This document shows, in pieces, positions 8,010 through 16,638 of a DNA stretch of 64,000 nt. This DNA is from Clostridium fungisolvens. GTDB taxonomy: Bacteria > Bacillota > Clostridia > Clostridiales > Clostridiaceae. The position numbers and the translations under genes are program-made. The number at the start of each line of letters is the position of its first letter. Position 1 is the first letter of the stretch. Location of the stretch: the NCBI RefSeq assembly GCF_014193895.1, contig NZ_BLZR01000001.1, positions 3,596,001-3,660,000 on the forward strand, in the 5' to 3' direction. The notes under the pieces were generated by a model. That model made no database searches and was not told the DNA's origin. It saw only the letters and a program-made list of their open reading frames with translations.

Positions 8010-8972
8010 TTATCTATTTTCATATATATATTTAGAAAGCTTTGCTATAAGTTCATCGGGATCTCCATTAGTATCCTTTGTAAATATTGTTAATATATAA
8101 GGTTCATCAGCATATATTATTCCTATATCATTTACGTAATCTTCGTAATCTCCAATCTTATGTGCAACAATTTCTTGTGGTATGTACTTATCAATCCTAT
8201 CATGATAGACTGTATTTTTCATGTCATCAATAATTGTCTTGTAATACTCATTATCGTCATTATTAAAATATAACTTTTTTAGTATTTCTAAAGAATCCAA
8301 AGCTGATGATTCATTTTCCGCTCTGTTTACTGTATGCTTGACTATATTCTCAATGTAAGAGTACTTGTACTCTGCTGTTATAGTCCTTAAAAGCATATTT
8401 ACAGCTATATTGTCGGAATACTTTATGGAATAGTCAATTAATGTACTTATATTTATAGGCTTTGTAAGTCTGCTGCTCCCCTGCAATATACCAGCTCCAT
8501 CCTCATAATCCTGAGAAGAGTAAATAACACCTTGATCCATAGTTAATTTTTTTTCTTTTATAAGATCAACAGTAGCCATGCTAATTGGAACCTTTACAGT
8601 ACTAGCAGCTTTAAATGTCTTATCTCCATTTATGCTAAATCCTAAAGACGAATTTAAATCATAATAAGCTATTCCAACTTTATCCTTATTATCTTTGATA
8701 AATTCTTCAACCTTTGCTTTAAGTTCATCCAGTTTTTTTTGTTTGTTTATTTTTATTTCCTCAGCCTCTTTTATTTCTGCTATCTTTTCATGGTCTACTT
8801 CTTTATGCTCAGCTATTAACGTATCTGTATCTTCTATAGCATTTGTATTAGAATTTGCAGCAACTGCATTTTGATTAGCCAAAACCTCAGCCTGTCCATT
8901 ATTTCTATAGCCTATAAAAACTATTAAGATTATAGCTACAACCATACAGGCATACAAATATTTCTTTTTCAC
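8010..8972 (-). CDS. Beta-lactamase-fold serine hydrolase, membrane-anchored
   Basis: The 320-residue product has an N-terminal transmembrane or lipid-free signal-anchor segment, a Lys/Glu-rich coiled-coil linker (about residues 50-95) and a class A beta-lactamase-like domain. Motifs seen are STVK (Ser124, Lys127), SDN (186-188) and HKIG (from 271) in place of KTG. It probably acts outside the membrane on beta-lactams or peptidoglycan. I could not place the class A Glu166 with confidence, so resistance is not claimed. GAGAGG is correctly spaced from a GTG at 8972; the TTG three codons earlier touches it. Confidence 0.75.
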   Translation of the reverse strand: MKKKYLYACMVVAIILIVFIGYRNNGQAEVLANQNAVAANSNTNAIEDTDTLIAEHKEVDHEKIAEIKEAEEIKINKQKKLDELKAKVEEFIKDNKDKVGIAYYDLNSSLGFSINGDKTFKAASTVKVPISMATVDLIKEKKLTMDQGVIYSSQDYEDGAGILQGSSRLTKPINISTLIDYSIKYSDNIAVNMLLRTITAEYKYSYIENIVKHTVNRAENESSALDSLEILKKLYFNNDDNEYYKTIIDDMKNTVYHDRIDKYIPQEIVAHKIGDYEDYVNDIGIIYADEPYILTIFTKDTNGDPDELIAKLSKYIYENR

Positions 8973-9007
8973 ACCTATCAACCTCTCATATAATATTACC
9001 TTCTAAT

Positions 9008-9100
9008 ATGTAACAGTTCGTACCGAAATCTATTTTTAAAACTCTCACGGCTTCTGGTGAGAGAATTTAAAAATATAAATTTTATTACGAAGTGGTACAT
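9008..9100. repeat. Family A palindromic repeat, copy A2
   Basis: Same inner sequence as A1 (CTCACGGCTTCTGGTGAG hairpin, GAATTTAAAAATATAAAT) with outer arms ATGTAACAGTTCG/CGAAGTGGTACAT. It sits directly upstream of the serine hydrolase gene, inside its likely leader or promoter region. A short minus-strand ORF runs through it but has no coding features. Confidence 0.78.
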
Positions 9101-9208
9101 CCATATTAATTTATTATAGAAGGTATTTTTATAATAACTGTGAGATGAGTATGTGAAATTGTGTGCCTTTAAATAATTGTTACACAAATTTTACACATAA
9201 TTATATAA

Positions 9209-9631
9209 TCAGTCTATTAATTTACCTTGTTTATACAAATCATCTTTTGGGTTAATTTTAAAATAAAAACTATCTAGCAAATATTTTGTGTTATACTTGC
9301 TAGCTAGTTCATAAAGGAATTCTTTCACTTCTTGTAAAGTACATTCATCATTCTCGTACATTTTTAGACAACTAAAAAACCTTATCTTTTCCTGTTCATC
9401 CGCGATCTTCTTAAAATAACCCCATACATGCTGCAATGTGTTTATTACCTGTCCTTTAGATAAATCCATAAGCAATACATTGCCTAAAATTTGTCTAATC
9501 TCACTTAAGTTAACGTTCTCCCTTGAAAAATACTCACTTATTTTTTTATATTCATAGTAAGATCTTTCCATTATGCAATATTTATATTTTGCCCACAATT
9601 CTTGTGCTTCCCTTATATTGTTATTTCTCAT
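9209..9631 (-). CDS. Stand-alone DUF1722 (YbgA-like) protein
   Basis: The 140-residue protein matches the DUF1722/YbgA domain in its signature segments: AQELWAKYKYCIMERS near the N-terminus, LQHVWGYFKK in the middle and KYLLDSFYFKINPKD near the end. In many bacteria this domain is fused to a DUF523 domain, and the biochemical role is unknown. It is separate here. AGAGG with five-base spacing favours the ATG at 9631 over one at 9646. It is preceded by a gene for a very small membrane protein. Confidence 0.75.
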   Translation of the reverse strand: MRNNNIREAQELWAKYKYCIMERSYYEYKKISEYFSRENVNLSEIRQILGNVLLMDLSKGQVINTLQHVWGYFKKIADEQEKIRFFSCLKMYENDECTLQEVKEFLYELASKYNTKYLLDSFYFKINPKDDLYKQGKLID

Positions 9632-9691
9632 AAAAACCTCTAACAACTTTTTAATAGTATTATAATAATTATATCAAAACTAACCAACTAG

Positions 9692-9790
9692 TCATGCCTT
9701 TTCTCTGTCAACAACAAGTACTAAAACAGTCCATACAACAATAAGAACAGATATGGATGTAAAAATTATTTCTACATATTTTCCAAACAT
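9692..9790 (-). CDS. Candidate 32-residue single-span membrane protein
   Basis: The frame MFGKYVEII...DREKA starts at an ATG (9790) preceded by AAAGGGGTG at good spacing and ends with TGA at 9692. After a short polar start come about 20 hydrophobic residues (IIFTSISVLIVVWTVLVLVV) and a charged tail (DREKA). This is the plan of bacterial small membrane proteins. It lies between the EAL-domain gene and the DUF1722 gene on the same strand. No homologue is recognised; the call rests on ribosome binding site and composition. Confidence 0.5.
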   Translation of the reverse strand: MFGKYVEIIFTSISVLIVVWTVLVLVVDREKA

Positions 9791-9841
9791 AGAAACACCC
9801 CTTTCTTCTCTTGAATATAGACTTAACTTAAATGGATTATT

Positions 9842-11527
9842 TTATTCGAATTGTATATTAAATAACTGCTCTACTTCTACTGCTGGTAAAGCCTTGCTGT
9901 ATAGATATCCTTGACCCATATCGCAACCATTTAGCTTTAGAAATTCCTTTTGCTCAATGTTCTCAATACCTTCTGCAACTACCAACAAATCTATACTATG
10001 TATTAAATTCATAACTGCCATTACTATGATTGCATTCTTATCTTTATCAAATATTGATTTTATAAATTCCTTATCTATTTTCACTACGTCCATTGAGAGA
10101 GAATTTATATATGTGAGCGACGAATATCCAGTTCCAAAATCATCTAATGCAATTTTGAACCCCATATTTCTTAGTTTATTTAAAACTTCACTGGATGTTT
10201 CTAAATTATCTATTACCGAAGTTTCAGTTACCTCTAATTGTATTTCTGATTTATCAATCTCCAAACTATTCGTCATCGAACATAATTCATCTATAAAGCA
10301 ATCATTAGATATTCTCTTTGATGATAAATTAATAGATATTTTTATTGCTTTATAACCTTTTTCATTCCAGAATTTCTTTTGCATCAATGCTTTTCTAAAT
10401 ACCCATTGTTCAATATTATCTATAAGACCTATGCTCTCGGCTAAGGGTACAAAATCCATTGGCGACACAAATCCTTTTTTGGGATGAATCCACCTGATTA
10501 AAGCTTCAACTCCTATTACTACATTTCTTTTCAAATCCACTATAGGTTGATAGTATAAACTAAACAATTCATTTTCAATAGCATGTATAATCTCATTAAT
10601 AAGATTTATTTTTACTGTGTTTATTTCTTCAATTTTCTTATTATAAAATGAAATTTTATCTTTTTCCAAAGTTTTTACTTTTGATAAGGCCATATTTGAA
10701 TTCTTTAATAGGTCATTAAAGTTATTTGCATCAATAGGGTATATAGAAATACCTAAATTATATGTAATATGGAACTCTTGATTATTTACTTTCCAGCCTC
10801 TTTTTAATTTCAAGAGAATTTTATTCACTTTATTTACAACTTCATCTTTATCTTTAATATTTACTAATACAATAGCAAACATATCTTCTTTTAATTTAGA
10901 AACTTTATTTGAATCGAAAACAATATCTTTTAGTGTATCTCCTACATCTTTTATAAGTAAATCACCATACTTGTGACCTAGTATATCGTTTATATCTTCT
11001 AAGTTATCAATTGCTAGGCATATAAATGCAAATTTATCAGCTGAACTTTCGCTTTTATAATTATTGATTAAGTTTATTATCTCTTTTTCTAACATGAGTT
11101 TATTCGGTAACTTTGTAAAGGTATCATAGTATGCCAATATATGAAGTTCTTGAAGTTGTCTTTCAATTTCTCTCTCTAGTTCTAGTAAAGTTTCATGGGA
11201 TTTATTTAGTTCATCATAATTTTGGTAGATCTCATTTATAGCTTTATCAAAAAGCATTAAACTATTTCTAATAGATATATATATAACCAAAGTTGTTAAT
11301 AATACAAATCCCCACCCTTTATAGGTTTGAATTTGCTCATATAAATTATCACGCCCTGCTAGCTGTATAGCTAAGTTGTCAGATGTTATGATCCAAATAA
11401 CACCCACTATTGCATAGACTAACGCCACCTTAAATGATTGCATCTTAGGATCTATCTTATTTGAAGAATCCAAGTAGTCTTGTATATTTTTTGCATCTAT
11501 TTTGTAAATTTTATTTATGCCTCTCAA
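9842..11527 (-). CDS. Membrane GGDEF-EAL protein with degenerate GGDEF (c-di-GMP phosphodiesterase)
   Basis: This 561-residue protein has two N-terminal membrane segments, a short coiled coil, a GGDEF domain and an EAL domain. The GGDEF signature is replaced by KEDMF (in VSKLKEDMFAIVLVN), so cyclase activity is unlikely. The EAL domain keeps VEALIRW and DDFGTGYSSL and should hydrolyse c-di-GMP. The degenerate GGDEF may act as a GTP-sensing regulatory domain. The start appears to be TTG at 11527, with AGAGGTGGTG upstream. It is next to a bifunctional GGDEF-EAL gene on the same strand. Confidence 0.85.
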   Translation of the reverse strand: MRGINKIYKIDAKNIQDYLDSSNKIDPKMQSFKVALVYAIVGVIWIITSDNLAIQLAGRDNLYEQIQTYKGWGFVLLTTLVIYISIRNSLMLFDKAINEIYQNYDELNKSHETLLELEREIERQLQELHILAYYDTFTKLPNKLMLEKEIINLINNYKSESSADKFAFICLAIDNLEDINDILGHKYGDLLIKDVGDTLKDIVFDSNKVSKLKEDMFAIVLVNIKDKDEVVNKVNKILLKLKRGWKVNNQEFHITYNLGISIYPIDANNFNDLLKNSNMALSKVKTLEKDKISFYNKKIEEINTVKINLINEIIHAIENELFSLYYQPIVDLKRNVVIGVEALIRWIHPKKGFVSPMDFVPLAESIGLIDNIEQWVFRKALMQKKFWNEKGYKAIKISINLSSKRISNDCFIDELCSMTNSLEIDKSEIQLEVTETSVIDNLETSSEVLNKLRNMGFKIALDDFGTGYSSLTYINSLSMDVVKIDKEFIKSIFDKDKNAIIVMAVMNLIHSIDLLVVAEGIENIEQKEFLKLNGCDMGQGYLYSKALPAVEVEQLFNIQFE

Positions 11528-11610
11528 AAAAAATTCACCACCTCTATATTATATTGTTTCCATAATTTCATAATTAATTAAGTCAAAACTTTGCAGAAGT
11601 GAATTTTCTT

Positions 11611-11805
11611 ACAGTAAAAAAGTCGCTGAAGCGACCTTCTTCAGTGAGTTTTTTTGCGCATCTGCCTTTCCGAATGCATATGAGGAAAATTGGGCAGGCG
11701 AATATGATTTATTTTTTACTGTTAACTCTAAACAGCTGTTCTAGACAATTGATATTACTAGGTTTAGCTAACAAAAAAATCTATACTGTCCTATACAGTA
11801 AAAAA
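11611..11805. repeat. Family B terminator-associated repeat, copy B1
   Basis: A 195-bp element bounded on both sides by ACAGTAAAAAA. Read 5'->3' on the plus strand it holds a hairpin (GTCGCTGAAGCGAC, then CTTCTTCAGTGAG and a T-run), a second hairpin (CTGCCTTTCC paired with GGAAAATTGGGCAG) and an A+T-rich remainder. Its right edge is the T-tract of the terminator of the gene ending at 11857. Copies at 24366, 51761 and 52836 align along the whole length. A 70-codon ORF inside is probably not a gene. Confidence 0.85.
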
Positions 11806-11837
11806 GCCTAGCATTGAAGTATTATTCACTGCTAAGC
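11806..11837 (-). terminator. Terminator of the GGDEF-EAL gene at 11857
   Basis: On the minus strand GCTTAGCA pairs with TGCTAGGC, followed by TTTTTT. The T-tract continues straight into ACTGTATA of repeat copy B1. Confidence 0.8.
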
Positions 11838-11856
11838 TTTTCTCAAATTATTAACT

Positions 11857-14490
11857 CTATCTATTAAGTAAACTGATGGCTTCACTTTGAGGAACTGGTC
11901 TACTAAAATAATATCCTTGTATTCTATCACAGCTATGTTTATTTAGATAATTTAGCTGCTCCTCAGTTTCTACACCTTCTGCAACAACTTTTAGATTCAT
12001 CTTATGCCCTATATCTATTATATTTTCGACTAAAGATATCTTGTGTTCTTCAGCAACATCATCAATAAAGGTCTTATCAATTTTTAAAGTACTAATAGGC
12101 AACTGTTTTAGATAACTTAATGAGGAGTATCCCTTACCAAAGTCATCAAGAGCTATTTTAATCCCTATTTCTCTCAATCTATTTAACTTTTCACTTATAT
12201 TGTCATAAGTTTCAATAAATATAGATTCTGTAATCTCCAATTCAATGCAATTTGGATCTATTGTAATATCATTTATAATCTTTAAAACATTATCTACAAA
12301 ATCACTTTGCATTAATTGAATTACTGATACATTTATTGATATATAACATTTATCATGACCATTTATATGTACTTCTTTTATAAACTCACATGCGCTTCTC
12401 AGTACCCAATTTCCAATGTCTATAATTCTATGATTTTCTTCTGCTAAGGTAATAAATCTATCTGGAGGTACAAACCCTAATTCTGGACTATTCCATCTAA
12501 TCAGTGCCTCAAAGCTGCATATCATACCACTATTAGCATCAACTTGAGGTTGATAATAAAGGATAAATTCATTTTTATCTAATGCATTTCTTAAATATTT
12601 TTCTATTTCCATTCTTTCAATCACTTTATCATTCATTCCTGAATGGAAAAATGTGTAGTTGTTTTTTCCTAAGCTTTTCGATCTATACATAGCTATATCT
12701 GCTTTAGTTAAAAGATCATCTAATACTTTACCGTCTTCTGGGTAAATCGCTATTCCAATACTGGATGTTACCTGTAAGTAATTACTATCTACATTAAATG
12801 ATGTTTCAAAACACTCTAACATAGCAGTGCAGAAATTCTCTACTTGCGCCCTATCTTCGATTGAATTTAATACTATTACAAATTCATCTCCACCTAATCT
12901 AACCAATAAATCATCTTCTCTCTTGATTCTATTAAGTCTATCAGCAATAGCACAAATTAAAAAATCTCCAAAGTTGTGGCCTAATGTATCGTTTATGTAT
13001 TTGAAGTTATCAATATCAATAAATATTAATGCTGTTTTATTATGTTCATAGACACCTTTTTTATCAAAATACTGCTCTGCTACTTTATGCATATACTGCC
13101 TATTAGGCAAATCTGTCAAATAATCATGATATGCTATGTATTCTAATCTATGTTGATATTCCTTTATGTCTGTTATATTTTTATGTGATCCAGCTAACCT
13201 ATATGGTTTTCCTTCTGAATCAAATAATGTTTTCCCTATAGTTTGCATCCATGTGTATATACCATTAACATCTTTGATTCTATACTCTATTGTGAAGACT
13301 GAACTTTTATTCTCCCAATTTTCTTTGATAACATTTTGAAGTCTTTCATAATCTTCTTCGTTAACTAGCTTAGTCCAATCTATATCTTTTGTCTCTTCCC
13401 TATCATATCCTAATATATTGTACCATTGATCTGAAAAAAACATTTTTCCTTCTTTTATATTCCAATCCCAAAGTGCATCATAAGATGCTTCAGTTATAAG
13501 CTTGTACCACTCTTCATTATTTCTTAACAATTCTTCATTTATTGATATTTCTGTATATTTTTCTCTTAGTTCTTGCTCTAAGGCAGTTATTTCCTCAAAC
13601 GAAGCTTCTAAATCATTATATTTTTCTCTTAATTCCTGCTCCAAAGCTCTCACTTCTTCGTAGGATGCTTCAAGTTCCTCATAACTACTCATCAAGTTTT
13701 CTTCGTATTCTCTTCTCTTATCTGCAGCCTTATTTAATGCTATTGCTAACTGACCGATCTCATCTCTGGATTTCATTGTTATTTTGTGCTCTAGATTTCC
13801 TTCAGTCAAAGATTTTGCAAAATCTAATATTGTCTTAATTTTACCTGAAATCCTATAGGCTATAAAATGACCTACAAATATTGAGACTATAAACCCTAAT
13901 ACCCCGATCGTAATTGTTGATATGATGGTATCATGATATAACTGTTTATTAGAATTATCATACTTCTCTGCAACTCTTGAGTTATATTCAATATAATTTT
14001 CAGTATTTTTTACTATATTCTCACTTACTATTTCTAGATCATTGTATACAATCCACGCCTTATCATAATTTCCTTCATCTATGTATTCTAATAATCTTTC
14101 TCTATATTGCCTATATACACTCAATATATTTTTTAGGTCACCAAATAATTTCCTATCATCACTGTCCACTATATGTTTCTCATAATCAGCTAGTAAATTA
14201 TCATCCTGGTTTTTCAATCTATTTATTTCATCAACCAAAGTTTTTACTTTATTGGAGTTTTTCTCATCTAATACCATATAAATATCAAGATTAATTTGGA
14301 CTAAATTTGATTTTACTAAGGTAATATCTTTTATTACTCTTGAATTTCTGTCGTGCATAATCACACTATTATTATTGAGATCTCTAATGTTTTTTAATGC
14401 AACCAATCCCATTACTCCACTAAAAAGTGATATTGCTGTAAATGCTATTATGAGTTTTGATCTCATCCTTAATCTATAAATAAAATTCAT
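11857..14490 (-). CDS. HAMP-PAS-GGDEF-EAL bifunctional c-di-GMP enzyme
   Basis: The 877-residue product has, in order: a membrane segment, an extracytoplasmic helical sensor, a second membrane segment near residue 200, HAMP, and a coiled coil with a tandem repeat (ALEQELREKY twice). Then come PAS (about 330-450), GGDEF (about 455-620) and EAL. The GGDEF signature RLGGDEFVIVL and the EAL signatures FEALIRW and DDFGKGYSSL are intact, so both cyclase and phosphodiesterase activity are possible. TAGGAGG is correctly spaced for the ATG at 14490; a longer frame would begin inside this site. It adjoins another EAL gene. Confidence 0.88.
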   Translation of the reverse strand: MNFIYRLRMRSKLIIAFTAISLFSGVMGLVALKNIRDLNNNSVIMHDRNSRVIKDITLVKSNLVQINLDIYMVLDEKNSNKVKTLVDEINRLKNQDDNLLADYEKHIVDSDDRKLFGDLKNILSVYRQYRERLLEYIDEGNYDKAWIVYNDLEIVSENIVKNTENYIEYNSRVAEKYDNSNKQLYHDTIISTITIGVLGFIVSIFVGHFIAYRISGKIKTILDFAKSLTEGNLEHKITMKSRDEIGQLAIALNKAADKRREYEENLMSSYEELEASYEEVRALEQELREKYNDLEASFEEITALEQELREKYTEISINEELLRNNEEWYKLITEASYDALWDWNIKEGKMFFSDQWYNILGYDREETKDIDWTKLVNEEDYERLQNVIKENWENKSSVFTIEYRIKDVNGIYTWMQTIGKTLFDSEGKPYRLAGSHKNITDIKEYQHRLEYIAYHDYLTDLPNRQYMHKVAEQYFDKKGVYEHNKTALIFIDIDNFKYINDTLGHNFGDFLICAIADRLNRIKREDDLLVRLGGDEFVIVLNSIEDRAQVENFCTAMLECFETSFNVDSNYLQVTSSIGIAIYPEDGKVLDDLLTKADIAMYRSKSLGKNNYTFFHSGMNDKVIERMEIEKYLRNALDKNEFILYYQPQVDANSGMICSFEALIRWNSPELGFVPPDRFITLAEENHRIIDIGNWVLRSACEFIKEVHINGHDKCYISINVSVIQLMQSDFVDNVLKIINDITIDPNCIELEITESIFIETYDNISEKLNRLREIGIKIALDDFGKGYSSLSYLKQLPISTLKIDKTFIDDVAEEHKISLVENIIDIGHKMNLKVVAEGVETEEQLNYLNKHSCDRIQGYYFSRPVPQSEAISLLNR

Positions 14491-14870
14491 GTTTAATCCT
14501 CCTAGTTTTGGCAATCATATCAAATCTAGACATCTATATCTTAAAATTATACCTTATTAACCATGCTGTTATCAATAAAGATGGATAACTTTAAACCTAA
14601 AACTACCTATTGAAGCTGTTAAGTTTAAGTTAAAATCCTTACACCATACTAATAACCATCGTAAAATCTAATCTTAACTCTTTATACATCATCTTTCTAA
14701 AATTCTATCACTAAATCAATTGAAATAAGTAACAACATTGTAATAATATCTCTATTCCATTTTTAATTTCGTCAGCATATTATAAATTGGATATATTAAA
14801 GCATCGCGTTGAAATTAAATAGTTAGCCATCCGATATTACTTTTCTTTTGGGGAGGCAATAAGTTTAATT
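14491..14870. other. Intergenic region between divergent genes
   Basis: About 380 bases of A+T-rich DNA that should hold divergent promoters for the GGDEF-EAL gene and the deacetylase gene. No hairpin, repeat or further ORF stands out. Confidence 0.4.
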
Positions 14871-15902
14871 ATGTTAAATATTTTTAAGTTTGTAAAGAGA
14901 ACTTTTACAAAACTTATGGAGATGCTGAAATTTTTAGTATTTTCAATCATTTTTCTTACTCTGACCCTAATACTTTCCACTATAATCCTAATAGATAGGT
15001 CTACGATTAGTAACAATTATGACCTTAATGTCAAACAAAGTGATTTTTCGTATCTCTATAATGAAAAGAATTCGATAATTACCTATGAAGATAATAATAC
15101 CGTTTTTAACTTCAAGTATCTCGAATTGAGTTCCATACTTTCTTCTAAAAATACTTCTAACACCACTAATGCTAATACCAATTCTGATGAGAACAATAAT
15201 CCTCCTACTAATGATATATTTCCTATAAATCTAACAAAAACTTCAATTAGATTTGAAGATGCTCTTTCAGAAGATGGGAAAAAAACTGCATATTTAACCT
15301 TTGATGATGGACCATCAACTACTATTACTCCAAAAGTGTTAGACACCTTGAAAAAATATAATATAAATGCAACATTTTTTCTATTGGGAAGCAATATACA
15401 AAAGAATTCTCAAAGCAGAAGCTTGGTCAGCAAGATATATTCTGACGGTAACGCTATTGGTAACCACACCTATTCACATGATTTAAACAAGTTATACCCT
15501 AGTAATAAGATAGATACGGACTATTTTATGTCAGAAGTATATAGAACTAATACTATTTTAAAGGATATCCTAGGAAATAACTTCAATACAAGGCTTATAA
15601 GACTCCCTGGTGGATACATGAGTAGATCCTACTATCATGATCCTAATCTCCCTCACTTTGATCAACGGTTAAAACAAGAAAAATATCTATCTGTAGATTG
15701 GAATGCCTCTGACTCAGATGCAGAAGGAAAGAAAAAAAATTCTCAGGAATTACTTCAAATGGTTAAGGAATCCGTAGCAAATAAGAATAAGGTAATAATA
15801 CTTATGCACGATACCTACGGCAAAGAAGAGACTGCGAAAGCCTTGCCTAGTATAATTGAATATCTAAGTACTCAAGGCTACGAATTTAAAACACTAGAAT
15901 GA
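14871..15902 (+). CDS. Membrane-anchored polysaccharide deacetylase (NodB domain)
   Basis: This 343-residue protein has one N-terminal membrane segment, a low-complexity Asn/Thr/Ser linker (about 100-120) and a NodB deacetylase domain. Motif 1 is YLTFDDGPS (catalytic base and metal Asp), motif 2 is NHTYSHD (the two metal-binding His), motif 3 is RLPGGY, and LMHDTYG supplies the late His. It probably removes N-acetyl groups from peptidoglycan or another surface polysaccharide outside the membrane. GGGGAGG lies 14 bases before the ATG, rather far; no better start is visible in frame. Confidence 0.88.
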   Translation: MLNIFKFVKRTFTKLMEMLKFLVFSIIFLTLTLILSTIILIDRSTISNNYDLNVKQSDFSYLYNEKNSIITYEDNNTVFNFKYLELSSILSSKNTSNTTNANTNSDENNNPPTNDIFPINLTKTSIRFEDALSEDGKKTAYLTFDDGPSTTITPKVLDTLKKYNINATFFLLGSNIQKNSQSRSLVSKIYSDGNAIGNHTYSHDLNKLYPSNKIDTDYFMSEVYRTNTILKDILGNNFNTRLIRLPGGYMSRSYYHDPNLPHFDQRLKQEKYLSVDWNASDSDAEGKKKNSQELLQMVKESVANKNKVIILMHDTYGKEETAKALPSIIEYLSTQGYEFKTLE

Positions 15903-15959
15903 TTAGGTGATTATATAATGTAGTAAAATAACATTAGGCTATGTTAAAGTTTAATATTG

Positions 15960-16153
15960 AAATTGAAGTGTAATTGCGTAGATACTATATGAGCGAGCAA
16001 TTAGAATTAAATGATTTTTACAAATGGAATAGCGTTAAGAAACTGTACTGTTCGAACGTAGTGAGTTTACAGTTTTAGCTATGGAATATGTAAAAATCAT
16101 ATTAATTCTTCGCGTAAGCTCATTAAAGTATCGGAGGCTTTACACTTCAATTT
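15960..16153. repeat. Large nested palindromic element (family C)
   Basis: About 194 bp of nested inverted repeats. Outer stem: 15960-15973 (AAATTGAAGTGTAA) with 16140-16153, perfect. Middle stem: an ATGAGC...ATGATTTTTACA arm at 15989-16021 with its complement at about 16089-16123. Inner stems: ATAGC/GCTAT and AACTGTA/TACAGTT around GTTCGAACG. No coding potential. It lies between the deacetylase gene and the P-II gene terminator. Confidence 0.7.
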
Positions 16154-16181
16154 ACATCATAGTACTTTAATAGGGCCTAAC

Positions 16182-16226
16182 AAAAAAAGATCGAAAGGGA
16201 ATTTATCCCGTTCGATCTTTCTTTGT
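16182..16226. terminator. Bidirectional terminator between the deacetylase and P-II genes
   Basis: Stem AAAGATCGAA with its complement, extended by AGGGA/TCCCG around a five-base loop. T-runs occur on both strands (seven on the minus strand). It lies just past the P-II stop at 16241. Confidence 0.8.
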
Positions 16227-16240
16227 TGAGTAAATAAAAT

Positions 16241-16606
16241 CTATTCTTTTGAATACTGAAGTGCATCTCTTCCTTCTTGTCCAGTGCTTATTCTTATAAC
16301 ATTTTCCACATCATAGACAAAAATCTTTCCATCCCCAATTTTACCTGTATGAAGTACCTTCTTAGCTGTTTCAACTACTAAATCAACTGGAACATCACAA
16401 ACGACGATTTCTAGTTTTATTTTAGGAAGTAAATTCATTTCTACTGCTAAGCCTCTATAATATTCCTTATGACCTTTTTGCATGCCACAGCCTAATACAT
16501 TAGATACCGTCATCCCTGTTATACCAATAGCACACAACGCATCTTTCAATTCATCAAATCTAGCTGGTGATATTATTATGTCAATCTTGCTAAGTTTTTC
16601 TCCCAT
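16241..16606 (-). CDS. P-II family nitrogen regulator
   Basis: The 121-residue protein has the P-II fold signatures GMTVSNVLGCGMQKGHKEYYRG, LLPKIKLEIVV and TGKIGDGKIFV. It senses 2-oxoglutarate and ATP/ADP and, judging from context, blocks the ammonium transporter encoded just upstream. In the T-loop the residue equivalent to E. coli Tyr51 (RGAEY) is Val55 (RGLAV), so regulation by uridylylation at that site is not possible. The gene follows amt by 32 bases in the same direction, with GGAGG before its ATG. Confidence 0.9.
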   Translation of the reverse strand: MGEKLSKIDIIISPARFDELKDALCAIGITGMTVSNVLGCGMQKGHKEYYRGLAVEMNLLPKIKLEIVVCDVPVDLVVETAKKVLHTGKIGDGKIFVYDVENVIRISTGQEGRDALQYSKE

Positions 16607-16638
16607 TTATATAGCCTCCTTTTCATTTATATTGCTAA

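Noticed and set aside
8010..8972. Calling the serine hydrolase a beta-lactamase resistance gene
   Set aside because: STVK, SDN and HKIG are present, but the class A general-base Glu could not be located with confidence and the KTG motif is altered.
8996..9187. A 63-codon minus-strand ORF
   Set aside because: It runs through palindromic repeat A2, has odd composition and no ribosome binding site.
11599..11811. A 70-codon plus-strand ORF inside repeat B1
   Set aside because: It is caused by the repeat sequence, is not maintained in the other copies and has no ribosome binding site.
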